Assembly (NCBI GenBank): GCA_910587705.1
Contig: CAJUMX010000012.1
Coordinates: forward strand, 1 to 64,000
Reading direction: 5' to 3'
DNA length: 64,000 nt
Source: an uncultured Oscillibacter sp.
GTDB taxonomy: Bacteria > Bacillota > Clostridia > Oscillospirales > Oscillospiraceae
Below are positions 50,018-58,756 of the stretch, in pieces. Every line of letters begins with the position of its first letter. Position 1 is the stretch's first letter. The notes under the pieces were generated by a model. That model saw nothing but the letters and a program-made list of their open reading frames with translations, had not been told where the DNA came from and did no database searches. Both the position numbers and the translations under genes were made by a program.

Positions 50018-51580
50018 ATGAAGCGGAAACTTTGGGAGATTCTCCTCCTGCTGGGGCTTTTGTGCGCCGTACTCTGCGGATGCAAAGACGGCAGCGCGGC
50101 CAAGACGCCGGAGGACGAAAGCGGCTCCAACGAACCGGCGGCGCAGCCCTCGGAAGCTCGGGCGAACGAGATTACCGTGGGCATCGCCCAGGACCTGGAC
50201 GAGAGCCTTGACCCCCACAAAGCGGTGGCGGCAGGGACCAAGGAGGTCATGTTCAACGTATTCGAGGGCCTGATGAAGCCCACCCCCGACGGGGATTTGA
50301 TTCCCGCCGTGGCGGAAAAGTATGAGATTTCCGACGACCAATTGACCTATACCTTTACCATCCGGGAGGGCGTCACCTTCCACAACGGTGCCCCTGTGAC
50401 GGCGGAGGACGTGGGCGAATCCCTGGCCCGCTGCAAGAACGCCGATGAACCGGGTGTGCTGGGAGTAGAGGCGTTTTCCAATATTCAACACATGGAGACG
50501 GCGGACAGCCGGAGCATCTCCATCACCCTGGGGGAGCCTGACAGCGAGTTTTTGTCCTATCTGACCACGGCGATTCTTCCCGCGGGCTACGACGGGCAGG
50601 ACACCGCCCCTGTGGGCACCGGGCCTTTCAAGTTTGTCTCCCGGGCCGCCCAGGACTCGATCGTCCTGGAGCGCTTCGACGGCTATTGGGGCGAACCCGC
50701 CTATTTGGATAAGGTTACCTTTAAAATTATCGAAAACGCGGACAGCATCCTCATGAGTCTCCAGAGCGGAGCGGTGGACCTGTTCGCCCACCTGACCAGC
50801 ACCCAGGTGGCCCAGCTGGGGAACGAGTTCAACATTGAGGAAGGCACCATGAACCTGGTCCAGGCCATGTATCTGAACAATGCCGTGGCCCCCTTCGACG
50901 ACGTGCGGGTCCGGCAGGCCCTGTGCTACGCCATCGACCGCCAGCAGATTCTGGACCTGGCCTTTGACGGCTACGGCAGCCTTATCGGCTCCAGCATGTA
51001 CCCCGCCTTCGGCAAGTACTTCGACGACTCCCTGACCAATTACTACCCCTACGATGTGGAGAAGGCCAAGGCCCTCCTGGCCGACGCGGGCTATCCCGAC
51101 GGCTTCTCCATGACCATCACCGTTCCTTCCAACTATCAGCCCCACTTGGACACTGCCCAGGTCATCGTGGAGCAGCTAAAGCAAGTGGGCATCGCCGCCG
51201 AGATTCTCCCGGTCACCTGGGAGAGCTGGCTCAACGACACCTACATCGGCCGGCAGTTCCAGACCACCGTGGTGGGCGTGGACGCCTCCACCATGACGGC
51301 CCGGGCCCTGCTGGAGCGGTTTACCTCTACGGCGGGTAATAACTTTATCAATTATAACAATGCGGAGTATGATGCGTTCTTCCAGGAGGCCATTACCGCA
51401 GCGGACGACGCCGCCCAGACGGCGGCCTACAAACAGGCGGAGGCCAATTTGACGGAAAACGCCGCCAACGTGTACATCCAGGACCTGGCCGATCTGGTGG
51501 CGATTCGCAAGGGCCTTACAGGCGTGCGGTTCTATCCCATCTACGTGCTGGACCTCAGCGGCATCCGCTACGCGGCGTAA
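50018..51580 (+). CDS. ABC transporter substrate-binding lipoprotein (peptide/nickel type)
   Basis: 520 residues. Lipoprotein signal MKRKLWEILLLLGLLCAVLC with Cys in LCGC as the lipid attachment site. SBP_bac_5 fold: DLDESLDPHKAV, MFNVFEGLMKPTPDG, YTFTIREGVTFHNGAPVTAEDV and VRQALCYAIDRQQIL. First gene of a five-gene transporter operon with a further gene of unknown role. Ligand, probably a di- or oligopeptide, is not predictable. Confidence 0.92.
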   Translation: MKRKLWEILLLLGLLCAVLCGCKDGSAAKTPEDESGSNEPAAQPSEARANEITVGIAQDLDESLDPHKAVAAGTKEVMFNVFEGLMKPTPDGDLIPAVAEKYEISDDQLTYTFTIREGVTFHNGAPVTAEDVGESLARCKNADEPGVLGVEAFSNIQHMETADSRSISITLGEPDSEFLSYLTTAILPAGYDGQDTAPVGTGPFKFVSRAAQDSIVLERFDGYWGEPAYLDKVTFKIIENADSILMSLQSGAVDLFAHLTSTQVAQLGNEFNIEEGTMNLVQAMYLNNAVAPFDDVRVRQALCYAIDRQQILDLAFDGYGSLIGSSMYPAFGKYFDDSLTNYYPYDVEKAKALLADAGYPDGFSMTITVPSNYQPHLDTAQVIVEQLKQVGIAAEILPVTWESWLNDTYIGRQFQTTVVGVDASTMTARALLERFTSTAGNNFINYNNAEYDAFFQEAITAADDAAQTAAYKQAEANLTENAANVYIQDLADLVAIRKGLTGVRFYPIYVLDLSGIRYAA

Positions 51581-51672
51581 CCATTGGAGGGCTTGAGAGA
51601 GCGGGGTGTGGAGATTCGGAGACGGCGTTCTCCACACCCCGCTCTCCCTGCTTTCCCGAAGGGAGATTGCCT

Positions 51673-52617
51673 ATGAAATATGTATGCAGGCGGGTCTTGG
51701 CGGGACTGGCGACCATGCTGCTGGTTTCCTTTTTGACCTTCGCGGCCTTTTCCCTCATCTCCGGCGACACGGCCACCGCCATGCTGGGCACCGCCGCCAC
51801 GCCGGAGCGGCTGGCGGCCCTCCGGGCGGAGCTGGGGCTGGACCGGCCTCTGCCGGTGCGCTATGGGGAGTGGCTGCTGGGCTTCTTCTCCGGGGACCTG
51901 GGGGTCTCCACCAGCTATAAGCAGCCGGTGTGGGAGCTTCTGGCCCCGAAAATCCGGCTGACCCTGTGGCTGAGCCTGGTGAGCTTTGCCCTGATTACAG
52001 TGGTTTCCATTCCCCTGGGGCTCTGGTCCGCCGGGCGGCGGCGGTTCGAGGGGGGGCGGACGGCCCTGAACCAGCTGGGCATGGCGGTGCCGCCCTTTTT
52101 CACCGGGATTTTGCTGTCCTGGGTCTTTGGCGTGGGACTGAAATGGTTTGTGCCCGGACAGTTCCCCGACGCGAGGCAGGACTTTGCCGGGGCGGCGGTG
52201 TACCTGCTCTTCGCCGCCGTGGCCCTCTCCATTCCCCGCATTGCCATGACGGTGCGGATGCTCCGCAGCACGGTGCAGGAGGAATTGGGAAAGGACTATG
52301 TGCGCACCGCCATCTCCCGAGGGAACGACCGGGGTCAGGTCCTGCGGCGGCACGTGCTGAAAAACGCCCTGCCCCCGGTGGTCACCTTCCTGGCCCAGAC
52401 CATGGCGGAGATCGTGGCGGGGAGCATTGTGGTGGAGCAGGTCTTTGTCATCCCCGGCCTGGGGCGGATGCTGGTGACCTCCATCGGGGGCCGGGACTAT
52501 CCGGTGGTCCAGGCCATTGTGGTGATTCTGGCCCTTTGGGTGGTGCTGGCGGGGACGGCGGCGGATTTGATCAATCAGCGCCTGGATCCCCGGCTCCGGT
52601 TGGGAGGCGCGGCATGA
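51673..52617 (+). CDS. ABC transporter permease (DppB type)
   Basis: 314 residues from the ATG at 51673. Six membrane helices; the N-terminal amphipathic start KYVCRRVLAGLATMLLVSFLT and the EAA loop REELGKDYVRTAISRGN-like segment (EELGKDYVRTAISRG) are those of DppB/OppB. Its stop overlaps the next permease start. An inverted repeat of about 20 bases (CGGGGTGTGGAGA / TCTCCACACCCCG) lies just upstream at 51602-51644 and may be an internal attenuator that lowers permease levels relative to the binding protein. Confidence 0.92.
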   Translation: MKYVCRRVLAGLATMLLVSFLTFAAFSLISGDTATAMLGTAATPERLAALRAELGLDRPLPVRYGEWLLGFFSGDLGVSTSYKQPVWELLAPKIRLTLWLSLVSFALITVVSIPLGLWSAGRRRFEGGRTALNQLGMAVPPFFTGILLSWVFGVGLKWFVPGQFPDARQDFAGAAVYLLFAAVALSIPRIAMTVRMLRSTVQEELGKDYVRTAISRGNDRGQVLRRHVLKNALPPVVTFLAQTMAEIVAGSIVVEQVFVIPGLGRMLVTSIGGRDYPVVQAIVVILALWVVLAGTAADLINQRLDPRLRLGGAA

Positions 52618-53423
52618 AAAGAGGAAACGGCTTTTTCATCGCCGGGCTGGCGCTGACCGGCCTTCTGGCGGCCCTGATTCTCCTGGGCTTCTTCTGGACG
52701 CCCTATGACCCCAACGCCATGGCGGCGGGGCCCAAATTCGACGGGCCCTCCCTGGCCCACTGGATGGGCACGGACAACTTCGGCCGGGACATTTTCAGCC
52801 GGGTCCTCAAGGGCGCCGGGACCACGGCCTCCATCGCCCTGGCCACCCTGGCCATCGGGGCGGTCTGCGGGTGCCTGGCGGGGGCCCTCACCGGCTATTT
52901 CGGCGGGCCGGTGGACGAGCTGTTGATGCGCCTCAACGACGCGTTGACGGCCTTTCCCAGCATCCTCCTGGCCCTGGTGGTGATCTCCATTCTGGAGCCG
53001 GGAAAGAAACGCAATGTCATCCTCGCCCTGGGGCTGGTGTTCATCCCCAGCTTTGCCCGGGTGAGCCGGACGGCCTTCGCCTCCCTCCGGGAGGTGAACT
53101 ATATCAAAAGCGCCCGGCTGATGGGAGCGTCGAGCCCCCGAATTCTGGCGGTCCACATGCTGCCAAATACGGCGCCGGTGCTGCTGCCCGCCCTGACCAT
53201 CGGCTTTAACAACGCGGTTTTGGCGGAGGCGTCCATGAGCTTTCTTGGCATCGGCGTGACGCCGCCGGACGCGTCTCTTGGCTATATGCTCTCCGAGGCC
53301 CAGGGGATGCTCTTCGCCGCCCCCTGGTACGCCGCCGGGACGGGCCTGGTCATCGTGTGGATGGTGTTTGGCGTGGGCCTCATCGGCGAGGGTCTGCGGC
53401 GGCGGGACAGGGAGGTGCTGTGA
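52614..53423 (+). CDS. ABC transporter permease (DppC type)
   Basis: 269 residues; ATG at 52614 overlaps the previous stop (ATGA). DppC signature: HWMGTDNFGRDIFSRVLKG near 45, then five membrane helices with the EAA loop REVNYIKSARLMGAS. It forms the membrane channel together with the DppB-type permease. Confidence 0.92.
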   Translation: MKRGNGFFIAGLALTGLLAALILLGFFWTPYDPNAMAAGPKFDGPSLAHWMGTDNFGRDIFSRVLKGAGTTASIALATLAIGAVCGCLAGALTGYFGGPVDELLMRLNDALTAFPSILLALVVISILEPGKKRNVILALGLVFIPSFARVSRTAFASLREVNYIKSARLMGASSPRILAVHMLPNTAPVLLPALTIGFNNAVLAEASMSFLGIGVTPPDASLGYMLSEAQGMLFAAPWYAAGTGLVIVWMVFGVGLIGEGLRRRDREVL

Positions 53424-54214
53424 TGCTGGAGATACGGGATCTTCATGTGAAATTCCATAATCGAGACCGGGAGGCCGTGGCGGGGGCGTCCCTCTCCATC
53501 CGGGCGGGGGAAATCCTGGGCCTGGTGGGGGAGTCCGGGTCCGGGAAAACGGTTACCGCCATGAGCGTGGCGGGCCTCCTGCCCCGGAAGCGGTGCGATT
53601 ATTCCGGGGAGATTCTCCTGGACGGGAAGGAGCTGCTCCACGCGGACCGGGCGGAGCTGCGGAGCGTCCAGGGCCGGGAGATCGGCGTGGTGTTCCAGGA
53701 GCCCCAGAGCGCCCTGGACCCCCTGATGAAAATCGGCCCCCAGGTGGAGGAGGTCCTCCGGGTCCACACAAGCTTAAGCCGGGAGGAGCGCCGCCGCCGG
53801 GCGGTGGAGGCCATGGCGGCGGTGGAGCTGCCGGAGGCGGAGACGGTGTATGAAAAGTACCCCCATCAGCTCTCCGGGGGCATGCTCCAGCGGGCCATGA
53901 TTGCGGCGGCGGTGATCGCAAGCCCGAAGCTGCTGCTGCTGGACGAGCCGACGACGGCCCTGGACGTGACGGTGCAGGCCCAGATTCTGGAGCTTTTGAA
54001 AAAGCTGAATCGGGAGTCCGGCGTGTCCATGCTCTTCATCTCCCACGACCTGAACGTGGTGCGGAAGCTCTGCGGCCGGGTGGCGGTGATGCAAAAAGGG
54101 CTTTTGGTGGAGGCGGGGGAGGCCCAGGAGGTGTTCCATCACCCCCGGCACTCCTATACCCAGCGGCTCATCGCCGCCATTCCCACCCGGAAGCGGAAGG
54201 AGGCGGAGCCATGA
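53423..54214 (+). CDS. ABC transporter ATP-binding protein (DppD type)
   Basis: 263 residues; ATG at 53423 shares a base with the previous stop. Walker A GESGSGKT, Q-loop FQEPQSALDP, signature LSGGM, Walker B LLLLDEPTTALD and the switch His in FISHDLNVV. The C-terminal extension of many DppD proteins with an iron-sulphur-like Cys cluster is absent. Confidence 0.93.
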   Translation: MLEIRDLHVKFHNRDREAVAGASLSIRAGEILGLVGESGSGKTVTAMSVAGLLPRKRCDYSGEILLDGKELLHADRAELRSVQGREIGVVFQEPQSALDPLMKIGPQVEEVLRVHTSLSREERRRRAVEAMAAVELPEAETVYEKYPHQLSGGMLQRAMIAAAVIASPKLLLLDEPTTALDVTVQAQILELLKKLNRESGVSMLFISHDLNVVRKLCGRVAVMQKGLLVEAGEAQEVFHHPRHSYTQRLIAAIPTRKRKEAEP

Positions 54215-54948
54215 GCGAGGAGCTGGTGCTGTCTTTGCGCCATGTAGACAGCGGCTATCACGACGGCGTGGGGCCGTTTGGACGGCGGGAGCGCCAGGAG
54301 GTGCTCCACGATGTGACCTTCGACGTGCGTCACGGGGAGATTCTGGGTCTGGTGGGGGAGTCGGGGACGGGAAAGTCCACCCTGGCAAAGACCATCCTGG
54401 GGATGGTGAAGCCGGACCGGGGGACCGTGACCCACTACACGAAGCGGCCCCAGATGATCTTTCAGGACCCCTACAGCTCCCTGAACCCCTTTTACAGCGT
54501 GGAGTGGACCCTGGAGGAGCCCCTGCGGGTCTATGGAAAGTACGAGAAGGCGGAGCGGAAGCGCCGGGTGCGGGAGATGCTGGAGCGGGTGGAGCTGCCG
54601 GGGGAGTGCCTGGGGGCGAAACCCTCGGAGCTCTCCGGCGGCCAGCGCCAGCGGGTCAGCATTGCCGCGGCGCTGATCCGGCGGCCCAAATTTCTGATTG
54701 CCGACGAGCCGGTGTCCGCCCTGGATGTGACCATTCAGGCCCAGATTCTGGACCTGCTCCGCTCCCTCCGGCGGGAGCTGGATTTGAGCTATCTGTTCAT
54801 CTCCCACGATTTGAACGTGGTCTACCAGCTCTGCGACCGGGTGCTGGTGATGAAGCGCGGACGCATCGTGGAGCAGGGGACGGTGGAGGAGATCTTCAAC
54901 CACCCGAAAGAGGCGTATACCAAACAACTGTTGGCGGCGGCGGAGTGA
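54211..54948 (+). CDS. ABC transporter ATP-binding protein (DppF type)
   Basis: 245 residues; overlaps the previous gene by 4 bases. Walker A GESGTGKS, Q-loop FQDPYSSLNP, signature LSGGQRQR, Walker B FLIADEPVSALD, switch His in FISHDLNVV. Pairs with the DppD-type ATPase to drive import. Confidence 0.93.
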   Translation: MSEELVLSLRHVDSGYHDGVGPFGRRERQEVLHDVTFDVRHGEILGLVGESGTGKSTLAKTILGMVKPDRGTVTHYTKRPQMIFQDPYSSLNPFYSVEWTLEEPLRVYGKYEKAERKRRVREMLERVELPGECLGAKPSELSGGQRQRVSIAAALIRRPKFLIADEPVSALDVTIQAQILDLLRSLRRELDLSYLFISHDLNVVYQLCDRVLVMKRGRIVEQGTVEEIFNHPKEAYTKQLLAAAE

Positions 54949-54950
54949 CG

Positions 54951-56039
54951 ATGAAAGCATTTTTCCACAAGTACCGAAAACTGCATATCTGGCTGCTGGT
55001 GGACGGCGTCCTCCTGCTGGCCTTCTTCACCCTTCGGGGGCAGAGATGGCTGATGAACGCCATAGCGGAGCGCTTCACCTCTCCCCTCCGGCGGGGGCTG
55101 GGGCGGCTTTGCTACTTGGTGCCCTTCTCCGTCATGGAGCTGGTGGAGGTGCTGGCGGTTCTCTTCGGCGTGGGGTATCTTGTCTGGAATGTGATTGCCG
55201 TGGTCCGGGCCGGAGACCGGCGGGGAAGCCGGGCCTATCGCGGAGCCCTGGGGGCGGTGTGCATCGTGCTGTCCATCTGGGCTGGGTTCTGCCTCTTGTG
55301 GGGGGTGAACTACTGGACGGACGGCTTTCAGGATCAGTCCGGGATTTACGCCCAGCCCGTAGCCCTGGAGGATTTGCGGGCGGTGACGGCCTACTTTGCC
55401 GAAAGGACGGCGGAGACGGCGGAGGACGTGGCCCGGGATGAGCACGGCCTCTTCGCCGTCCCCCGGGAGGAGATTCTGGCAAACAGCGTCCGGGCCTACG
55501 AGGGAATCACGGAGGCGTTTCCTTTCCTGGCCTTCGACGACCCCGGCGTAAAGCCCATGGCCTTCTCCCGGCTTATGAGCGCCCTGGATTTCACCGGGTT
55601 TTACAGCTCCTTCACCGGGGAGTCCAACGTCAACGTGGACAGCCCCGCCTGCATGCTGCCCTCCACCATCGCCCATGAGCTGGCCCATCAGCGGGGCTTC
55701 GCCTCGGAGCAGGAGTGCAACTTCCTGGCGGTGCTGGCCTCCACCACCTGCGCCGACCCGGCCTATCGGTACTCCGGCTGGCTCATCGGCTACGTGTACC
55801 TGGGCAACGCCCTGTACTCCCAGGACCCGGAGGGCTACCTAGCCATTCGGGAGACCCTGCCGGAGGAGGTCCAGCTGGACCTGGCCTATAACAACGCCTA
55901 CTGGGCGCAGTTCCAGGACACGCCGGTCCAAAAGGCCAGCAACAAGGTCTATGACGGGCTGCTGAAAAGCTATGGCGATGAGCGGGGGATTCAGTCCTAC
56001 GGGATGGTGGTGGATTTGCTGGTGGCGTATTACAAATAA
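54951..56039 (+). CDS. DUF3810-like membrane metalloprotease-type protein
   Basis: 362 residues from the ATG at 54951, two bases after the previous stop. Three N-terminal membrane helices, then a soluble domain with HELAHQRGF near residue 240, an HExxH-like motif with Glu in EQECN further on. This fits DUF3810, a family of unknown function that looks like zinc peptidases. Its place at the end of a peptide-type ABC operon suggests work on peptides or the cell envelope, but this is inference. Confidence 0.8.
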   Translation: MKAFFHKYRKLHIWLLVDGVLLLAFFTLRGQRWLMNAIAERFTSPLRRGLGRLCYLVPFSVMELVEVLAVLFGVGYLVWNVIAVVRAGDRRGSRAYRGALGAVCIVLSIWAGFCLLWGVNYWTDGFQDQSGIYAQPVALEDLRAVTAYFAERTAETAEDVARDEHGLFAVPREEILANSVRAYEGITEAFPFLAFDDPGVKPMAFSRLMSALDFTGFYSSFTGESNVNVDSPACMLPSTIAHELAHQRGFASEQECNFLAVLASTTCADPAYRYSGWLIGYVYLGNALYSQDPEGYLAIRETLPEEVQLDLAYNNAYWAQFQDTPVQKASNKVYDGLLKSYGDERGIQSYGMVVDLLVAYYK

Positions 56040-56091
56040 AGAAAAAGGAGGCGGCATGGCTGTTTGGCCACGCCGCCTCGCTTTTTGTTGT

Positions 56092-56367
56092 TCACCAGCC
56101 CCGTCCCGGGATGGTGGCCCGGGCCTCCAGCGTCATTCCGGGGCAGGGACGTTCCGGGATGCCCTGGCGGTCCACCAGCCGCTGGACGGCGGACAGGACG
56201 TCCTGCTTTTCCTCCTGGGAGAGCTCCTTGCGCAGCCGGTTGGACAGGGTGCCGCAGGCCACCCCCAGCTCCTCGGCCACCCACCAGTAGCGCAGGCCCG
56301 CCTGCGCAATGGCCGCCCGGATATCCTGATTTCGCAGGGGCCGCTTTTGCTGCATTGCTTTGTGCAT
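56092..56367 (-). CDS. Small helix-turn-helix protein
   Basis: 91 residues from the ATG at 56367 with GGAGGAA upstream. IRAAIAQAGLRYWWVAEELG followed by VACGTLSNRLRKELSQEEK is a helix-turn-helix like those of small clostridial XRE-like proteins. Function unknown. Convergent with the DUF3810 gene, and followed upstream by a ZIP transporter gene on the same strand. Confidence 0.7.
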   Translation of the reverse strand: MHKAMQQKRPLRNQDIRAAIAQAGLRYWWVAEELGVACGTLSNRLRKELSQEEKQDVLSAVQRLVDRQGIPERPCPGMTLEARATIPGRGW

Positions 56368-56482
56368 GGAAGGTTCCTCCTGATCGTGTATTCCCGCGCC
56401 GTCAAGAACAGCGCCGTCAACAACGGCTCCCGGCGGGGCGGCGTTGCACGCCCCCATACAACCGGGGAGGAAAAACCGGTTC

Positions 56483-57211
56483 TTAGACAATCAGCATGCC
56501 GACCAAAACCCCCAGCACCGCCGTCAAAGCGGGGAGCTTGCTCTTCCAGAGGCCCGCCGCCTCGGGAAGCAGCTCGCCAAAAACCACGTACAGCATGGCC
56601 CCGGCGGCAAAGCTCAGCGTCAGGGTCAGGGCCGTGGGGCCCAGGGTGCCCAGGCAGTAGCCCAGGGCCGCCCCCAGCACCGTGGGGGCCCCGGAGAGGG
56701 CCGCCAGACCCGCCGCCCGCCAGCGGCGCTCGCCCCCCGCCACCATGGGGGCGGAGATGGCCATGCCCTCCGGAATGTTGTGTAAGCCGATGACCGCCGC
56801 CAGGGTCCAGCCCTGGCGCATGGTTCCGCCGATGAAGGACGCGCCGATGACCATGCCCTCCGGCACGTTGTGCAGGGCGATGGCGGCGGCCATCACCAGT
56901 CCCGCCAGCACCAGCCCGCCGGTGGGCTTCCCCCGGTCCAGCAGGGCGTTGAACCCCGACGTGACGCCGCAGCCCAGCAGCACCCCCAGGGCCACCAGCT
57001 CCATGGCCCCCGGGGCGGCGGCCTCCGTCAAAAGGCCGAAGCAGGACACGGACACCATCACCCCGGCGGCAAAGCTCAAAAGCAGGCTGGCCTCCCGGCC
57101 GGAGTCCCGGCGAAACAACGTGGCCAAAGCGCCCCCCAGGCCGGTGCCGCCGATGCCGGCGGCGGCGGTGACCAGCAGCGTGGTCCACAAACCCATTGTC
57201 ATATTGTTCAT
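56483..57211 (-). CDS. ZIP-family metal transporter
   Basis: 242 residues, eight predicted membrane helices. The metal-binding signatures HNVPEGMVIG and HNIPEGMAIS lie in helices 4 and 5. The family imports Zn2+ and related divalent ions. ATG at 57211; GGGAGG is about 12 bases upstream, and an ATG three codons later is an alternative. Confidence 0.9.
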   Translation of the reverse strand: MNNMTMGLWTTLLVTAAAGIGGTGLGGALATLFRRDSGREASLLLSFAAGVMVSVSCFGLLTEAAAPGAMELVALGVLLGCGVTSGFNALLDRGKPTGGLVLAGLVMAAAIALHNVPEGMVIGASFIGGTMRQGWTLAAVIGLHNIPEGMAISAPMVAGGERRWRAAGLAALSGAPTVLGAALGYCLGTLGPTALTLTLSFAAGAMLYVVFGELLPEAAGLWKSKLPALTAVLGVLVGMLIV

Positions 57212-57563
57212 AAAATCGATTGCTTCCTCCCTCTAAAATAAACGATACCCTAACAAGTTTATTATAGCACCGGATTCCCCGCCTGTCCAGAAGCTGCGAG
57301 GAAAAAGAGAAGGCGGGGCCCAGGAGGCCGCTTGCGAAGGCGTGTTTTGTTACAATTATATATCACATAATCGGGAGGAAAGATTTTCCTTCCCCGAGGG
57401 CGCGGCTGCTCACACCCCCCTGCCTGCGGCGGAGGGGCGGCCTTTTGCCAGGATGTCAAAAATCCGGGTGAAATTTTGGAGGCCGGGGTGGGGGGATTTT
57501 CCTTGCGCCGCCTCCGGGGCTATGGTATCCTATCTAAAATAAAGAAGTGAGGGGGAACGGCTT
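57212..57563. other. Intergenic region without a recognised gene
   Basis: 352 bases. TTGCGC-17-TATCCT at 57503-57531 is a weak promoter candidate for the next gene. A 66-codon plus-strand frame at 57342-57542 has no ribosome site and no similarity that I recognise. Confidence 0.5.
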
Positions 57564-58514
57564 ATGCTGGTATTGGATTTTATCAACGTCGGCAACGGGG
57601 ATTCCATCCTGATTCAAGAGCTGGAGGGGGGCGCGCGGCGCTTCGCCATGCTGGTGGACTGCGGACACGACCGTCTCGTCCGGGACGACCACCCGGGGGA
57701 GCTGGACCCAAGGTCCCAGCGGATTTACGCCGGGGACTTCCTGAAAAAGCAGGGGATTGACAAACTGGACGTCCTCCTGGCCACCCACTTCCACCGGGAC
57801 CACATCGGCGGCCTGGGCCGGGTTTTAGACGCGGTGACGGTGGAGAAGCTGATTTCCACCTACGTCCCGCCGGAGGGCCACGGCCCCCTGGACCCCGATG
57901 GGGACAACGAGCTCCCCGGCGCGGCCCGGAACCTGCTGCGGTGTCTGGATTTCTACGCCACGGCCCTCCTGGAGCACCCGGGGCGGGTGGAGACGTTTGT
58001 GGAGCTCCCCGGGGACAAGGTGGAGACCTTCCACCTGACGGAGAATTTGACCATGGATGTTTACGCCGGGGAGCCCGCCCTCTACCCCCGGCAAAAGGCG
58101 GTCTATGACGCGGCCTTCCGGGGGGAGCGGAACCGGCACGATTTGATGCGCTGGACGAAATCCATGAACATCTCCAGCCTCCGCCAGCGGCTCTACTACC
58201 ACGGCAAGGAAATCGTCCTGGGGGGCGATCTATACGGCGCGGTGTGGGACAACGACACCCTGGCCCCCTGCGATATCTTGAAGCTGCCCCACCACGCCTC
58301 CCTGACCTCTTCCACAAGGAAGAGCGTCAGCCGTCTGGCCCCCAAGACCATTGTGGTCTGCGTTGCCGCCGGGCGGCCCGACGAGCGGCCCCATCCCTAT
58401 ATTATTTCGCTCCTGCGGGAATATACGGAGGATATCCGCTTCACTGACGCGGTGGAGATTCCCGGCCTGGTGGAGCCGGTGTTCCATGAGTCGGTACATA
58501 TGGAGATTGAGTAA
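57564..58514 (+). CDS. MBL-fold metallo-hydrolase (ComEC C-terminal-like)
   Basis: 316 residues. The metal-binding motif is in ATHFHRDHIGGLG near residue 73, with later conserved Asp in LGGDLYG and His in LPHHAS. The start LDFINVGNGDSILI is typical of ComEC-like soluble hydrolases. Members include nucleases and phosphodiesterases; no membrane part is present. The start lies after a GAGGGGGAA ribosome site. Confidence 0.85.
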   Translation: MLVLDFINVGNGDSILIQELEGGARRFAMLVDCGHDRLVRDDHPGELDPRSQRIYAGDFLKKQGIDKLDVLLATHFHRDHIGGLGRVLDAVTVEKLISTYVPPEGHGPLDPDGDNELPGAARNLLRCLDFYATALLEHPGRVETFVELPGDKVETFHLTENLTMDVYAGEPALYPRQKAVYDAAFRGERNRHDLMRWTKSMNISSLRQRLYYHGKEIVLGGDLYGAVWDNDTLAPCDILKLPHHASLTSSTRKSVSRLAPKTIVVCVAAGRPDERPHPYIISLLREYTEDIRFTDAVEIPGLVEPVFHESVHMEIE

Positions 58515-58518
58515 GGCA

Positions 58519-58546
58519 AAGGCCGGGACATTAGGTCCCGGCCTTG
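58519..58546 (+). terminator. Terminator of the MBL-fold gene
   Basis: AAGGCCGGGAC pairs with GTCCCGGCCTT across ATTAG; a short T run follows. Confidence 0.75.
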
Positions 58547-58561
58547 TTGGTTGGGGTGAAT

Positions 58562-58740
58562 GGGCCGCCCGGGGGCTTGGCGGTTTCGGGGGGAACGGGC
58601 CGCCCAGGGGTCTGGCGGTTTCGGGGAAACGGGCCGCCCAGGGGGGCGGCCCCTACGAATGCGCCTGATGAGGGAATGTCCGTGGCGGGACGGCCCTCCG
58701 AAAAACCGCCCATAGGGGCCGCCGCCCCGGCGGCCCGTTC
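58562..58740. repeat. GC-rich tandem repeat, unit about 35 bases, plus inverted partner
   Basis: GGGCCGCCC recurs at 58562, 58597 and 58631, each of the first two followed by GGGG, TGGCGGTTTCGGGG. After about 60 bases the inverted form appears (CCGAAAAACCGCCC ... GGGGCCGCC). On the minus strand it reads GTAGGGGCCGCCCC, a pattern often seen between genes in Oscillospiraceae. Confidence 0.65.
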
Positions 58741-58756
58741 CTCCGGGACCTGGGGG

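Noticed and set aside
58562..58660. CRISPR array
   Set aside because: Units of about 35 bases are contiguous tandem repeats without spacers, and no cas genes are present.
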